64,000 nt of DNA from Synechococcales cyanobacterium CNB (GCA_030263455.1 SZOZ01000001.1:186001-250000), one strand, 5' to 3'; shown: positions 16,609 to 25,122, counted from the stretch's first letter. A program made the numbers and translations. The notes: generated from the letters alone by a model not told the origin.

Positions 16609-17904
16609 TCAGGACCAGCGCGACAGGTGCCAGGTTTTCTTACCCCGGCGCAGGGCGAGGAAACGTCCGTGGAGGAGGTCGCCCGTTGTCAGGGTTCGGT
16701 CTCCCCCTGCCACCGTGCCGTTCACGGAGACCGACCCCGAGGCGAGGAACTCGCGGGCCTCGCGCTTGCTCTTGGCCAGGCCCGTCTCGACAAGGAGGTC
16801 GAGCAGGGCGACGCCCCCCCCCGCGAGGCGATCGCGCGGGTGGTCGCTGGTGGGCGCGCCGGCGAGCGCCTGCTCGAGCGTCGCGGGCGGGAGTCCTGCG
16901 ATGTCGCCGGAGAAGAGGGCCTGCGACGCGCGCTCGGCGAGGTCGGCCTCGGTCGGGCCATGCACGCGCGCCGTCACCTGTCTGGCCAGCGTCCGCTGGG
17001 CCTCGCGCGCCCCGGGGTTGCTCGCGTGCGCTACCGAGAGGGCCGCGATCTCCTCACGCGAAAGGAACGTGAAGAGTTTGAGGTAGCGGACCACGTCGTC
17101 ATCGGTGGAGTTGAGCCAGAACTGGTAGAAGGCGTACGGGCTGCTCCGTTCGGGCGTGAGCCAGACCGCGCCCGCCTCGGTCTTGCCGAACTTGCCTCCG
17201 TCGGAGCGGGTCACGAGCGGGGCGGTCAGGCCGAAGGTTTCGACGGTGTGATCGTGCGCCATGCGGCGGATGAGGTCCGCGCCGCAGACGATGTTGCCCC
17301 ACTGATCGGAGCCGCCCAGCTGGATGGTGACGCCCATCCTGCTGTGCAGATGCCAGAAGTCGTAGGCCTGCAGGATCATGTAGCTGAACTCGGTGTACGA
17401 GATGCCGTGGTCGCGGTTGTGCAGCCGCTCGCGCACGGACTCCTTCTGGATCATCATGTTCACGGAGAAGTGCTTGCCCACGTCGCGCAGCACGTCGAGG
17501 TAGCCCAGCCCGCAGAGCCAGTCCGCGTTGTTGACGATCACGGCCGCGTTCCGGCCGGAGAAGTCGAGCAGCGCCTCGAAGATGCGCCGCTGGCAGTTGA
17601 CGTTGGCATCGACCTGTTCACGCGTCAACAGTTGGCGCTCGGCGGACTTGCCGGAGGGGTCGCCGATCAGGCCAGTCCCCCCCCCCATGACCACGACCGG
17701 CGTGTGCCCCGCCCGCTGCAGGTGCGCGAGGGCGGTGATCGGCACGAGGTTGCCGATGGTCAGCGAGTCCGCCGTCGGGTCGAAACCGGCGTAGGCGCGG
17801 CGCGTGCCGGTGGCGAGGTGGCGACGCAGGCCGGCTTCGTCCGTGCACTGGTGGAGCAGGCCGCGCCAAGCGATCTCTTCGAGAAAGTCCGGTCGTGCCG
17901 TCAT
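16609..17904 (-). CDS. tyrS: Tyrosyl-tRNA synthetase
   Basis: 431 residues, standard bacterial length. It charges tRNA-Tyr. The class I core shows YAGFDPTADSLTIGNL (HIGH-equivalent), GGGTGLIGDPSGKS, QLGGSDQWGNI and KFGKTEAG (KMSKS-equivalent). The C-terminal S4 RNA-binding domain shows SKREAREFLASGSVSVNG. The ATG at 17904 is supported by TACCCT 8 bases upstream; earlier in-frame codons lack any family similarity. Two long C runs on the plus strand (ten near 17687, nine near 16814) encode glycines and look like chance products of high GC. Confidence 0.96.
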   Translation of the reverse strand: MTARPDFLEEIAWRGLLHQCTDEAGLRRHLATGTRRAYAGFDPTADSLTIGNLVPITALAHLQRAGHTPVVVMGGGTGLIGDPSGKSAERQLLTREQVDANVNCQRRIFEALLDFSGRNAAVIVNNADWLCGLGYLDVLRDVGKHFSVNMMIQKESVRERLHNRDHGISYTEFSYMILQAYDFWHLHSRMGVTIQLGGSDQWGNIVCGADLIRRMAHDHTVETFGLTAPLVTRSDGGKFGKTEAGAVWLTPERSSPYAFYQFWLNSTDDDVVRYLKLFTFLSREEIAALSVAHASNPGAREAQRTLARQVTARVHGPTEADLAERASQALFSGDIAGLPPATLEQALAGAPTSDHPRDRLAGGGVALLDLLVETGLAKSKREAREFLASGSVSVNGTVAGGDRTLTTGDLLHGRFLALRRGKKTWHLSRWS

Positions 17905-17912
17905 CGGGGCGA

Positions 17913-17918
17913 AGGGTA
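17913..17918 (-). promoter_or_regulatory. -10-like TACCCT, 8 nt before tyrS start
   Basis: TACCCT on the minus strand lies 8 bases upstream of the tyrS ATG. Confidence 0.4.
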
Positions 17919-18020
17919 CACCGGGATCGTGCCGGTCGCGTCGCGGTCTTGACGACGAGGATGTCCACGGATACGGTTGGGCGCAGTTGCGAATCAGTCT
18001 CATTTGTGACGGGGTACGCC

Positions 18021-18194
18021 ATGAACGACCAACCACGGCAGGCCGCGCCCGGGCAACCTTCCCCGAAGCCGGGATTCCGGGGCTGGGTCGCCCGGTTCGG
18101 CGTGGTCGGGCTGATCTTCTTCACGCTGAAGGGGCTGCTGTGGCTCCTCGTTCCCGCGCTTGCCGCCGCAGGCATCTTCAAGTCCGTAGGTTGA
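18021..18194 (+). CDS. Small single-span membrane protein
   Basis: 57 residues. A polar, Pro/Gln-rich N-terminus (about 20 residues) is followed by one long hydrophobic segment, VGLIFFTLKGLLWLLVPALAAAG. A GGGG stretch lies 6 bases upstream of the ATG. It sits 18 bases before the heme oxygenase gene and probably shares its transcript. No family recognised; a membrane anchor or small regulatory subunit is possible. Confidence 0.6.
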   Translation: MNDQPRQAAPGQPSPKPGFRGWVARFGVVGLIFFTLKGLLWLLVPALAAAGIFKSVG

Positions 18195-18212
18195 TGGGAG
18201 AGGGGCGTACGG

Positions 18213-18851
18213 ATGCACACAACACCCGACGTGATGGACCGGTTGAAGCAGGAGACGGCCGACCTGCACGCGGCCGCTGAACGGCACCCGTTCCAAGCCG
18301 CCATGATCCGTGGGGCACTCGGCCGCGAAGGGTACGCCGCCTACCTCGGCCAGATTCTGCTCGTGCATCGCGCGTTGGAGGACCGGCTCGGGTCGCTCCG
18401 CGCCGACGCGCGCGTCGCGGCTATCGCTACGGACGCCAGATTCCGAACCGCCGCGATCGTCGAGGATCTCGCGGCTCTCGACGGGCGCGACACCGACCAT
18501 GCTGCAACACAGGGGACGGCGCGACTGATTCAGTCGATCGAGGTCGCCGAGATTCCTGAGTTGCTGGGGATGCTGTACGTTCTCGAAGGCAGCACGAACG
18601 GCGGGCGGTTCATCGCCAGGGCCGTTGGCCGGTCGTTGGGCCTCTCGCCGGGTCCGGGGCTGCGCTATCTCGACCCGTACGGCGACGAGCAGCCGGCGCG
18701 ATGGGAGGCGTTCAAGGACGATCTCCGTGCCGCAGCCTTCACCCCCGCCGAGCACGGCCGCATGGTCGATGGGGCGAAGGCGATGTTCAGGGGGCTTGTG
18801 CGCGTGTTCGACGATCTCCAGAAGGTATCTGCCAGACCGCTCGCCTCGTGA
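18213..18851 (+). CDS. Biliverdin-producing heme oxygenase
   Basis: 212 residues, all-helical, matching bacterial heme oxygenases (BphO/HemO-like). These open heme to biliverdin, CO and iron. The proximal His is in ETADLHAAAE (about residue 19). The distal helix glycine motif is MLYVLEGSTNGG (about 112-123). The ribosome-binding site GGGAGAGGGG lies about 7 bases upstream of the ATG at 18213. It follows the small membrane protein gene. No bacteriophytochrome is present in the window, so the role could be iron scavenging, heme turnover or chromophore supply. Confidence 0.85.
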   Translation: MHTTPDVMDRLKQETADLHAAAERHPFQAAMIRGALGREGYAAYLGQILLVHRALEDRLGSLRADARVAAIATDARFRTAAIVEDLAALDGRDTDHAATQGTARLIQSIEVAEIPELLGMLYVLEGSTNGGRFIARAVGRSLGLSPGPGLRYLDPYGDEQPARWEAFKDDLRAAAFTPAEHGRMVDGAKAMFRGLVRVFDDLQKVSARPLAS

Positions 18852-18921
18852 CCTTGAGCGGGACAGGATCGTCGCCCGGGGACGCGGAGTTGCGTCCGGG
18901 CTGGTGATGCCGAATGTGGAT

Positions 18922-20025
18922 TCAGACACGATCATCCGGTCGGGCGCGAGCGAGTGTTTCGGGCTCGAGACCACACACCCGGCTCTCGCGTCCCTCGACT
19001 GTCAGCGGGACCGTGCCGTAGAGGTCGGCGGTGACGACGGGTTTCTGCACGCGGATGCGCCGGTCGGCATCGGGATGGTCGCGGTCCTTCATGATGCGTC
19101 GCAGGTTGCCGGGGAGGGCGAACTCGACGTCCTCGTCGAAGACGTCGCGGGTTTCGATCGTCGCCCCGTAGCGTTGAACAAGGGTGCGGCAGACGCCGGC
19201 GACGAGGTCCTCAGGCGCTGATGCGCCGGCGGTGACGAGGACGGTGAAGCCCTCCGAGTTTGTGAACCACTCATCTTCGACACCGGAAGCGTCGTCGATG
19301 AGGCGGGCGGGGGCGCCGGCGTTTTCGGCGATCTCGGTCAGGCGGACGGAGTTCGAGGAGTTGCGGCTGCCGACGACGAGCACCAGGTCGCACTCGGGGG
19401 CGAGCATCCGGACGGCGTGCTGGCGGTTCGTGGTCGCGTAGCAGATGTCCTCGCTCGGCGGGGCCTTGATGTTGGGGAAGGCTTGTTTGAGGGCGTCGAT
19501 GATGACGGCCGCGTCGTCGGTGGAGAGCGTGGTCTGCGTGAGATACACGAGGCGGTCGGGGTCGCGGATGGTCAGGTGGGGGATGTCGTCCGGGGTCTCG
19601 ACGACCTGGGTGGCGTCGGGGGCCTCGCCGGTGGTGCCGATGACCTCCTGGTGGTTGCGGTGGCCGATCAGGAGGATCTGGTACCCCTGGCGGGCGTAGC
19701 GGATCGCTTCGGAGTGGACCTTGGTGACGAGTGGGCAGGTGGCGTCGATGGCGTGCAGGCCGCGCTCGGCGGCTCGGGCGCGAACGGCGGGGGGGATGCC
19801 GTGGGCAGAGAAGACGAGGATCGAGCCGGGGGGCGGGTCCTCGACGGACTCGACGAAGACGACGCCGCGGCCGCGGAACCGGCCGACGACGTGGCGGTTG
19901 TGGACGATCTCGTGGTAGACGTAGATGGTTTCGCCGGGGAAGAGGTCGAGGACGCGGTCGACGACGTCGATGGCCATGCGAACGCCGGCACAGAAGCCGC
20001 GGGGATTGATGAGGAGGAGGCGCAC
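18922..20025 (-). CDS. ispH: 4-Hydroxy-3-methylbut-2-enyl diphosphate reductase IspH
   Basis: 367 residues from GTG 20025. This is the last step of the MEP isoprenoid pathway, making IPP and DMAPP with a [4Fe-4S] cluster. The three cluster cysteines lie in NPRGFCAGV (Cys12, the E. coli number), DATCPLVTKVH and DICYATTNRQ. HEIVHN and SAHGIPP are substrate-site motifs. Length exceeds E. coli (about 316) because of a C-terminal extension. An ATG at 20046 is in frame, but TATCCT lies 6 bases before the GTG at 20025, and only that start gives the usual MxLLLINPRGFC beginning. Confidence 0.95.
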   Translation of the reverse strand: MRLLLINPRGFCAGVRMAIDVVDRVLDLFPGETIYVYHEIVHNRHVVGRFRGRGVVFVESVEDPPPGSILVFSAHGIPPAVRARAAERGLHAIDATCPLVTKVHSEAIRYARQGYQILLIGHRNHQEVIGTTGEAPDATQVVETPDDIPHLTIRDPDRLVYLTQTTLSTDDAAVIIDALKQAFPNIKAPPSEDICYATTNRQHAVRMLAPECDLVLVVGSRNSSNSVRLTEIAENAGAPARLIDDASGVEDEWFTNSEGFTVLVTAGASAPEDLVAGVCRTLVQRYGATIETRDVFDEDVEFALPGNLRRIMKDRDHPDADRRIRVQKPVVTADLYGTVPLTVEGRESRVCGLEPETLARARPDDRV

Positions 20026-20031
20026 CGGGGG

Positions 20032-20037
20032 AGGATA
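20032..20037 (-). promoter_or_regulatory. -10-like TATCCT, 6 nt before ispH GTG
   Basis: On the minus strand TATCCT ends 6 bases before the GTG at 20025. It lies inside the longer alternative reading frame, which argues against the upstream ATG. Confidence 0.45.
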
Positions 20038-20055
20038 GAGGGCCATGCCCGCCTC

Positions 20056-20140
20056 CGAGCCACGACCGTGAGGGAGTGGCGGGGGTTCACAATCGCCCCA
20101 CGCCAGGAGGGGGAGACCGCTCCCTGACGGTCGCGGCTCG
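20056..20140. repeat. REP-like inverted repeat upstream of ispH
   Basis: Left arm 20056-20079 and right arm 20117-20140 are complementary at 21 of 24 positions. Each arm carries GACCGT and AGGGAG (or their complements). A 37-base spacer lies between. The 250-base gap holds no gene. Similar GAGCCGCGACCGT motifs are, to my knowledge, common between planctomycete genes. Confidence 0.8.
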
Positions 20141-20224
20141 TTGATCCCACCCCGCCCCCGATGCCCCCCCATGAAGACTGCGCAAGCGGCGTGCGGCGGC
20201 CGGGCGGGGGTCGGAGGCGGTCGG

Positions 20225-20230
20225 TATACT
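20225..20230 (+). promoter_or_regulatory. Candidate -10 (TATACT) upstream of the prepilin operon
   Basis: TATACT lies about 67 bases before the ATG at 20298. No convincing -35 is visible. Confidence 0.3.
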
Positions 20231-20297
20231 GCGGCCGCGTGGGGTCGCCCGGTTGCGGGCGGCGAGTCTCAGGCCCCGGTTCGGGGCGCGGGTCGGG

Positions 20298-20729
20298 ATG
20301 GGAATCGAGCCGATGGGACAGAAGGTCAAAGCGTGGCAGATCGCCCTGTTCGTGGCGGCGGCGGCCGTGCTGGCGGTATCCATCGCGTACACGTTTCGGG
20401 GGTCTGGTGTCGAGTTCGCAGACAAAGTGATGCTCGTTGACGTGAAGACCGGTCAGGTGTTTTCCGTCGACACCTCGAAGCGCACCATCGGCATTCCTGC
20501 CCGTCACCCAGAGACCGGCGAACGGACTCTGTACCCGATCAGACGAGAGAATGGCGGTGAGTGGGTCATCGAACCGAGAGCGCTCGGCGCTCTTGTGAGC
20601 GCTGGGGTGGCAGCGCCGGACGTGGTAGACCCAAACTCTGGGAAAGTGATCGGAGCAACCAGCAGGGTTCGGAGTCTCTCTCCCAGAGACTTGATGTCCA
20701 AGAACAGTCCAGGGGTGATCGGAGGCTGA
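20298..20729 (+). CDS. Single-span membrane protein of unknown function
   Basis: 143 residues from ATG 20298 (a second ATG at 20313 is equally possible). One N-terminal membrane segment (about residues 13-32, IALFVAAAAVLAVSIAYTF) is followed by a soluble, probably periplasmic domain. This has short strands (KVMLVDVKTGQVFSVD, GERTLYPIR) and a tail ending in SKNSPGVIGG. No known domain recognised. It ends 3 bases before the prepilin gene, so the two are almost certainly co-transcribed and translationally linked. It may be an accessory of the prepilin. Base composition is less GC-rich than in flanking housekeeping genes. Confidence 0.65.
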   Translation: MGIEPMGQKVKAWQIALFVAAAAVLAVSIAYTFRGSGVEFADKVMLVDVKTGQVFSVDTSKRTIGIPARHPETGERTLYPIRRENGGEWVIEPRALGALVSAGVAAPDVVDPNSGKVIGATSRVRSLSPRDLMSKNSPGVIGG

Positions 20730-20732
20730 TCG

Positions 20733-21821
20733 ATGGCAATCACTCGTGTTCAGGCCGGGCTTCCCAGGGCGTTCACCTTGATTGAACTGCTCGTTGTGAT
20801 CGCGATCATCGCGATGCTCATCGGTCTCCTGCTTCCGTCGCTCGGCAAGGCGCGAGAAGCGGCCCAATCCATGGTGTGTTCTGGAACGCAGCGGTCCTTG
20901 GGACAGGGCCAGCAGTACTACATCAACGACAATCAGGGGTACCTCGCCGGGCCGCACACTTCGTCGTTCAAGTATGCGCTCATGGTCGCCAGGAAGCAGG
21001 CGACGCTGAAGTCGATATTCAACTTTGAGACCTCGTCGGATACGCCGACAACCAACTGGGACTGGGTCAGCCCAACCATCGGACAGGGGGGGGTTTTCTC
21101 GTCCAATCGTTCGCAGCGAACGCTTCAGTTGCTCAACATGTACGGCTGCGCCTCCGCGAAAGTACTGAATGACGAAGTGTGGCCGGGGCCTTCCGCCGCG
21201 GACGACTTCGACCAGTTCGATGACGTGGCGCTGAGCACCGGCTACCGCCAAGTGAGTTTCATTGCGCCAGCCGGCTTCTTGCTCGACTCGCACGAGCGAT
21301 GGAAGGCGACATTCGACTTTTATCTCAAGTCAGAGCAGATATTCCTCACGACGACGATCTACCCGAAGATGCAAGGTGACGGACCGCAGTTCCAGGTCAT
21401 TCGTGACCGAAACTACCGTCCGAGAGAGGACTTCCTCGGTGTGCAGGTGAGCAACAAGGTGCTCGTCGCGGACGGAACGAGATACTACGATTTCCCGCGC
21501 AGAGTACTCGACTTCGACGTGTCTCCGATGGCCGAGAACTTCAGTTTCTTCTCCGACGGTGGCCCCATCTACCACGGCTCAAGAGTCTACGGCCGGGAAC
21601 CGCTTGGTCACGATGGAACCGGGTACAACATCAAGCTCAGCGCGCGCCACTCCCGGTCGAGCATCAACGCGACATACTGGGATGGTCATGTGGGTAGCAT
21701 GACAATTCAAGAGGCGTGGACGGACCCCGTCCCGTGGTACCCCGGTCGTACGCAGTACATCGGGAACTCCGCAACGCCGGAGTCGAGGGCGTACTTCAAG
21801 GCAGGGGAGTTCATTCCCTGA
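20733..21821 (+). CDS. Prepilin-like (type II pseudopilin family) protein
   Basis: 362 residues. The N-terminus has the prepilin peptidase/methylation site RAFTLIELLVVIAIIAML, with cleavage before Phe and the conserved Glu at +5, then a hydrophobic helix to about residue 40. The C-terminal part ends with RHSRSS...WDGHV, close to the H-x9-DG motif of planctomycete DUF1559-type pseudopilins (the spacing here is 10). These proteins are very numerous in Planctomycetes and probably form short pseudopili or surface layers. GGAGG lies 7 bases upstream. The GC content is visibly lower (28 of 60 bases in 21301-21360 are G or C). Confidence 0.88.
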   Translation: MAITRVQAGLPRAFTLIELLVVIAIIAMLIGLLLPSLGKAREAAQSMVCSGTQRSLGQGQQYYINDNQGYLAGPHTSSFKYALMVARKQATLKSIFNFETSSDTPTTNWDWVSPTIGQGGVFSSNRSQRTLQLLNMYGCASAKVLNDEVWPGPSAADDFDQFDDVALSTGYRQVSFIAPAGFLLDSHERWKATFDFYLKSEQIFLTTTIYPKMQGDGPQFQVIRDRNYRPREDFLGVQVSNKVLVADGTRYYDFPRRVLDFDVSPMAENFSFFSDGGPIYHGSRVYGREPLGHDGTGYNIKLSARHSRSSINATYWDGHVGSMTIQEAWTDPVPWYPGRTQYIGNSATPESRAYFKAGEFIP

Positions 21822-21863
21822 TTCAGCGAGGCGGAGCAAACTGCTATAAGAGAGGAGATAAGC

Positions 21864-23162
21864 ATGTCGACCGCACGCGTGTTGGTTCTTCTGGTTGCGG
21901 CCACACTTGCTATGACGTTCTCGACAGCCTGCAGAGCCCAGGATTGCATCTACGGGTGGACGTTCGCAGACATCGACGTCACTGCTCACACAGGGACGAC
22001 CTTCGTGCTGGACGAGGCGTACTCGATCGCCTTCGCTGCTGGTGTCGCGGCCACGTTCGGTGAAGACTGCAACTGTCCCTGCGTGCTGTCCGCTGCAGAC
22101 GCCGAGGTCGATTTCGACCCCGACCACGACGGCTTCACAGTGGCGCGAGCAGGGGTCTCGCTCGGCGGCGTTGACAGGGGGTTCCGTCATGAGGTGTTTT
22201 CGGAAGCCGCCACCTGGTTCGGGTCTTGGTTTGCCGGGCTCCATCTTCACGGTTACATCGAGAAATGCGACGACGGGCTTCCACACTGCTGGACGTTGGC
22301 GGGACTTGTGGCGCACGCGGATCCAGCGATCAGTTTTACGGTTGATGGACCCTGGGATGCAACCGTGACAATCACGCTCGGCGGTGGGATGAGCGCGCCG
22401 CTCAGCAGACCCCGCCGGGTGTCGGGAATGTTCGGACGGATTGGTACGGTTGGATCGACGCAGCCGATCGCGCTCGTCCTGATCGAGACGGACGCTGGCT
22501 CGAACGGCATCGGAGTCACGGAGGATTCGCCAGGTGAGTACATCGGCGAGATGAATCTCTCCGGCGGGGCTGGGGATTTTGTCGCATTCACGTTCATGGC
22601 ATCTTTTTCTGACGGCGATGTGGATGTGGACGGCGACGGCAGGTTCTCTCAGTCCGATGTGGACGCGCTCTCTGACGTCGTGGGCACTCAGGATGCGACG
22701 AACCCCGAGTACACTGACTGGTGGGACTTTGACCGCGATGGAGAGATTACAAGCAACGATGTCGAGATCATGCAGTCCTTCATCGATGCCGGGTGTGGCA
22801 GCGGCATCCTCGGTGACTTCAACCTCGACAATGTCGCCGACTGCGATGACCTGGCGGCGATTCTCGACGCGATCGACAACGAGGAAGACCCCTTCGACGA
22901 CTACGTGATCGGCGATGCGGAGTATCGGATCGAACTCGATGCCGATCTCGACGGCGACAACGACGCGGACGATTGGAACATCATCTACGGTTTGCTCCAG
23001 CCTGCGGACATCAACCGTGACGGCGAGGTCAACAGTGTGGATTTCGTGCAGTACCTGAACCTGTACAACGCGCAGGACCCCGCGGCCGACATGAACGGCG
23101 ACGGGCAGGTCAACTCCGTGGATTTCGTGATCTACCTGAACTCCTACAACAACCCCTGCTGA
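21864..23162 (+). CDS. Secreted protein with C-terminal dockerin-like calcium repeats
   Basis: 432 residues. The signal peptide ends near residue 25 (TFSTACRAQDC). The central part is an acidic, Gly-rich beta-type domain without a recognised catalytic motif. Residues from about 250 on hold several EF-hand-like loops (DVDGDGRFSQSDVD, DFDRDGEITSNDVE). The last 50 residues are a typical dockerin pair, DINRDGEVNSVDFVQYLN and DMNGDGQVNSVDFVIYLN, ending in NSYNNPC. Dockerins bind cohesins in cellulosomes; in Planctomycetes such tails are widespread and more likely anchor proteins at the surface. A strong AGAGGAG site precedes the ATG. Arrays of hairpins follow the stop. Confidence 0.85.
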   Translation: MSTARVLVLLVAATLAMTFSTACRAQDCIYGWTFADIDVTAHTGTTFVLDEAYSIAFAAGVAATFGEDCNCPCVLSAADAEVDFDPDHDGFTVARAGVSLGGVDRGFRHEVFSEAATWFGSWFAGLHLHGYIEKCDDGLPHCWTLAGLVAHADPAISFTVDGPWDATVTITLGGGMSAPLSRPRRVSGMFGRIGTVGSTQPIALVLIETDAGSNGIGVTEDSPGEYIGEMNLSGGAGDFVAFTFMASFSDGDVDVDGDGRFSQSDVDALSDVVGTQDATNPEYTDWWDFDRDGEITSNDVEIMQSFIDAGCGSGILGDFNLDNVADCDDLAAILDAIDNEEDPFDDYVIGDAEYRIELDADLDGDNDADDWNIIYGLLQPADINRDGEVNSVDFVQYLNLYNAQDPAADMNGDGQVNSVDFVIYLNSYNNPC

Positions 23163-23165
23163 CGA

Positions 23166-23304
23166 GCAGCCCTTCGGGCTGCCGAGGGAACGTGGGTTTT
23201 TTCCGGGGGTCGCTGGCGCGACACCCCCGGCTACTTACGAACAGCCCTTCGGGCTCTATCTGCTGACGGACCTTCGGGATCTACTTGCTGACGGCCCTTC
23301 GGGC
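23166..23304. repeat. Array of CCCTTCGGG hairpins
   Basis: Within 140 bases after the dockerin gene lie GCAGCCC-TTC-GGGCTGC (23166-23182), AGCCCTTCGGGCT (23243-23255) and GCCCTTCGGGC (23294-23304). A weaker CCTTCGGG copy lies at 23271. A separate stem, CCGGGGGTCGC...GCGACACCCCCGG, lies at 23203-23230. Six T bases (23197-23202) follow the first hairpin by 14 bases, so the region may also terminate transcription. Confidence 0.8.
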
Positions 23305-23351
23305 TGAGGGCAACGAGCAACGGGTGCAACGACCTTCGCCGGGAGTGATCC

Positions 23352-24785
23352 ATGTCGTCCGAAACTGCACTAGCGTGGCTGGGGGCACACGAGAAGGAGT
23401 CGATTTCCCGGCTCGTGGACTGGCTGCGCATCCCGAGCGTCTCGACGCAGCCGAAGCACAAGGGGGACTGCGAGCGGGCGGCCGCGTGGGCGGCGGATCG
23501 GTTGCGGGAGTGCGGGCTGAGCGTCGAGGTGCTGCCGACGGGGGAGCCGCCCGGTTCGGGGCATCCCGTGGTGCTCGCGGAGGCTCCGGGGGCTGCTGGG
23601 TATCGCGGGCCGCATGTGCTGTTCTACGGGCACTACGACGTGCAGCCGCCGGAGCCGCTGGAGTTGTGGGAGAGTCCGCCGTTCGAGCCTGTGATCCGGC
23701 CCGCGTCGGGAGAGGTGGGTGAGCGGATCGTCGCGCGCGGGGCGGTGGACGACAAGGGGCAGGTGATGACCTTCCTTGAGGCGCTGCGGGCGTGGAAGGA
23801 GTCCGGGGGGGCTGCCGCGGCCGGGGTGCGTCTCACGGTGCTGCTGGAGGGTGAGGAGGAGTCGGGCTCGGTGAACCTCGAGCGGTTCGTGCAGCAGCAC
23901 GCGGAGCGCCTGGGCAAGTGCGACGTGTGCGTGATCAGCGACACAGGGATGCTGGGACGCGGGCGGCCCGCGATCACCTACGGCGTGCGTGGGCTGACGT
24001 ACACGGAGGTCGTGCTGCACGGGCCGAACCAGGATCTGCACTCGGGGCTGTGGGGCGGGCGGTGCCCGAACCCGATCAATGAACTGGTCACGGTGCTCGC
24101 GGGCCTGTGGGACAAGGACCGGCGCGTCACCATCCCCGGTTTCTACGACGACGTGCGCGAACCGACGGCCGAGGAGCGGGAGGCGTGGCGGCGGCTGGGG
24201 TTCGACGCCGCGGACGCGCTGCGGAAGATCGGCCTGCCGCCGGAGGCGGACGTGGGCGAGGCGGGATTCACGGCGATGGAGCGCGAGTGGGGCCGGCCGA
24301 CGTGCGACATCAACGGCATCGTGGGCGGCTACACGGGCGAAGGGGCGAAGACGGTCATCGCGTCGCACGCCTCGGCGAAGGTGAGTTTCCGGCTGGTCGC
24401 GGACCAGGACCCGGCGAAAGTGACGGCGGCGTTCTTCGCGTGGCTGCGCGAGCGCACGCCGCCGGGATGCCGGTGGGAGTTCATCGAGCACGGCGGCGGG
24501 TTCCCGGCGACGGTGCCGACGGACTCGCCGACGCTGCGTGTGGCCCGGCGTGCGCTGGAGCGTGCGGCCGGGCGCGCCCCGGATCTGATCAAGTCCGGCG
24601 GGTCGATCCCCGTGGCTGGGCTGCTCAAGCAGCGGCTCGGGCTGGACACGGTGTTCATGGGGTTCGGGCTGGATGACGACCGGGTGCACTCGCCGAACGA
24701 GAAGTTCGAGTTGGAGTGCTTCAGATTGGGGGCGCGGGCGCATGTCGCGCTGCTGGATGAGTTGGCGAGGATGGGGAGGGAGTGA
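23352..24785 (+). CDS. M20-family dipeptidase
   Basis: 477 residues, typical of the M20 dipeptidase/carnosinase group, which use two zinc ions to hydrolyse dipeptides or N-acyl amino acids. Visible metal ligands and catalytic residues: GHYDVQPP (His, Asp), ARGAVDDKG (bridging Asp), EGEEESGS (Glu base and ligand), SDTGML, and HSPNEKFELE near the C-terminus. The lid/dimerisation domain lies around residues 200-380. No signal peptide, so cytosolic. GGGAG lies 6 bases upstream of the ATG. No linked peptide transporter is present. Confidence 0.9.
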   Translation: MSSETALAWLGAHEKESISRLVDWLRIPSVSTQPKHKGDCERAAAWAADRLRECGLSVEVLPTGEPPGSGHPVVLAEAPGAAGYRGPHVLFYGHYDVQPPEPLELWESPPFEPVIRPASGEVGERIVARGAVDDKGQVMTFLEALRAWKESGGAAAAGVRLTVLLEGEEESGSVNLERFVQQHAERLGKCDVCVISDTGMLGRGRPAITYGVRGLTYTEVVLHGPNQDLHSGLWGGRCPNPINELVTVLAGLWDKDRRVTIPGFYDDVREPTAEEREAWRRLGFDAADALRKIGLPPEADVGEAGFTAMEREWGRPTCDINGIVGGYTGEGAKTVIASHASAKVSFRLVADQDPAKVTAAFFAWLRERTPPGCRWEFIEHGGGFPATVPTDSPTLRVARRALERAAGRAPDLIKSGGSIPVAGLLKQRLGLDTVFMGFGLDDDRVHSPNEKFELECFRLGARAHVALLDELARMGRE

Positions 24786-24823
24786 GCGGCGGCTGCAACG
24801 CCTCGCCCCGAGTCGTGGAGCGG

Positions 24824-25075
24824 TCAGGCGGCGGCGCGGGTGGCTGGCTCGTCTTCGAGAATGATGACGTCTCCCGGCTCGTCGTCGTCCACGATCGTGA
24901 TCGAAGCGTTCAGGTGTTCCTCGGCGCGGCGCTTGAGGTCGGCCACGCGCCTGCGGAGGGTGATCTCGGCTCGGGTGTCGCGGATCTGGCCGGCGATCGC
25001 GTTGAGCATCCCCAGCACGCACAGCCCGATGATCAGGGCGATCAGGATCAGGCTCTCGGAGGGAATGGCAGCCAC
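24824..25075 (-). CDS. Small membrane protein with coiled-coil tail
   Basis: 83 residues from a GTG. One N-terminal membrane segment (SLILIALIIGLCVLGMLNAI) is followed by a charged helix (RDTRAEITLRRRVADLKRRAEEHLN) that could form a coiled coil, and an acidic tail (VDDDEPGDVIILEDEP). The protein looks real by composition and by lying in an otherwise empty 345-base gap, but no ribosome-binding site is seen. Divergent from the large membrane protein gene at 25130. Function unknown. Confidence 0.55.
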   Translation of the reverse strand: MAAIPSESLILIALIIGLCVLGMLNAIAGQIRDTRAEITLRRRVADLKRRAEEHLNASITIVDDDEPGDVIILEDEPATRAAA

Positions 25076-25116
25076 AAGGGGGAAATCGGCCGCAACCGGG
25101 CGGGGCTTGAGCCTAT

Positions 25117-25122
25117 TAGAAT
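25117..25122 (+). promoter_or_regulatory. -10-like TAGAAT, 7 nt before start codon
   Basis: TAGAAT ends 7 bases before the ATG at 25130, fitting a leaderless start. Confidence 0.45.
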
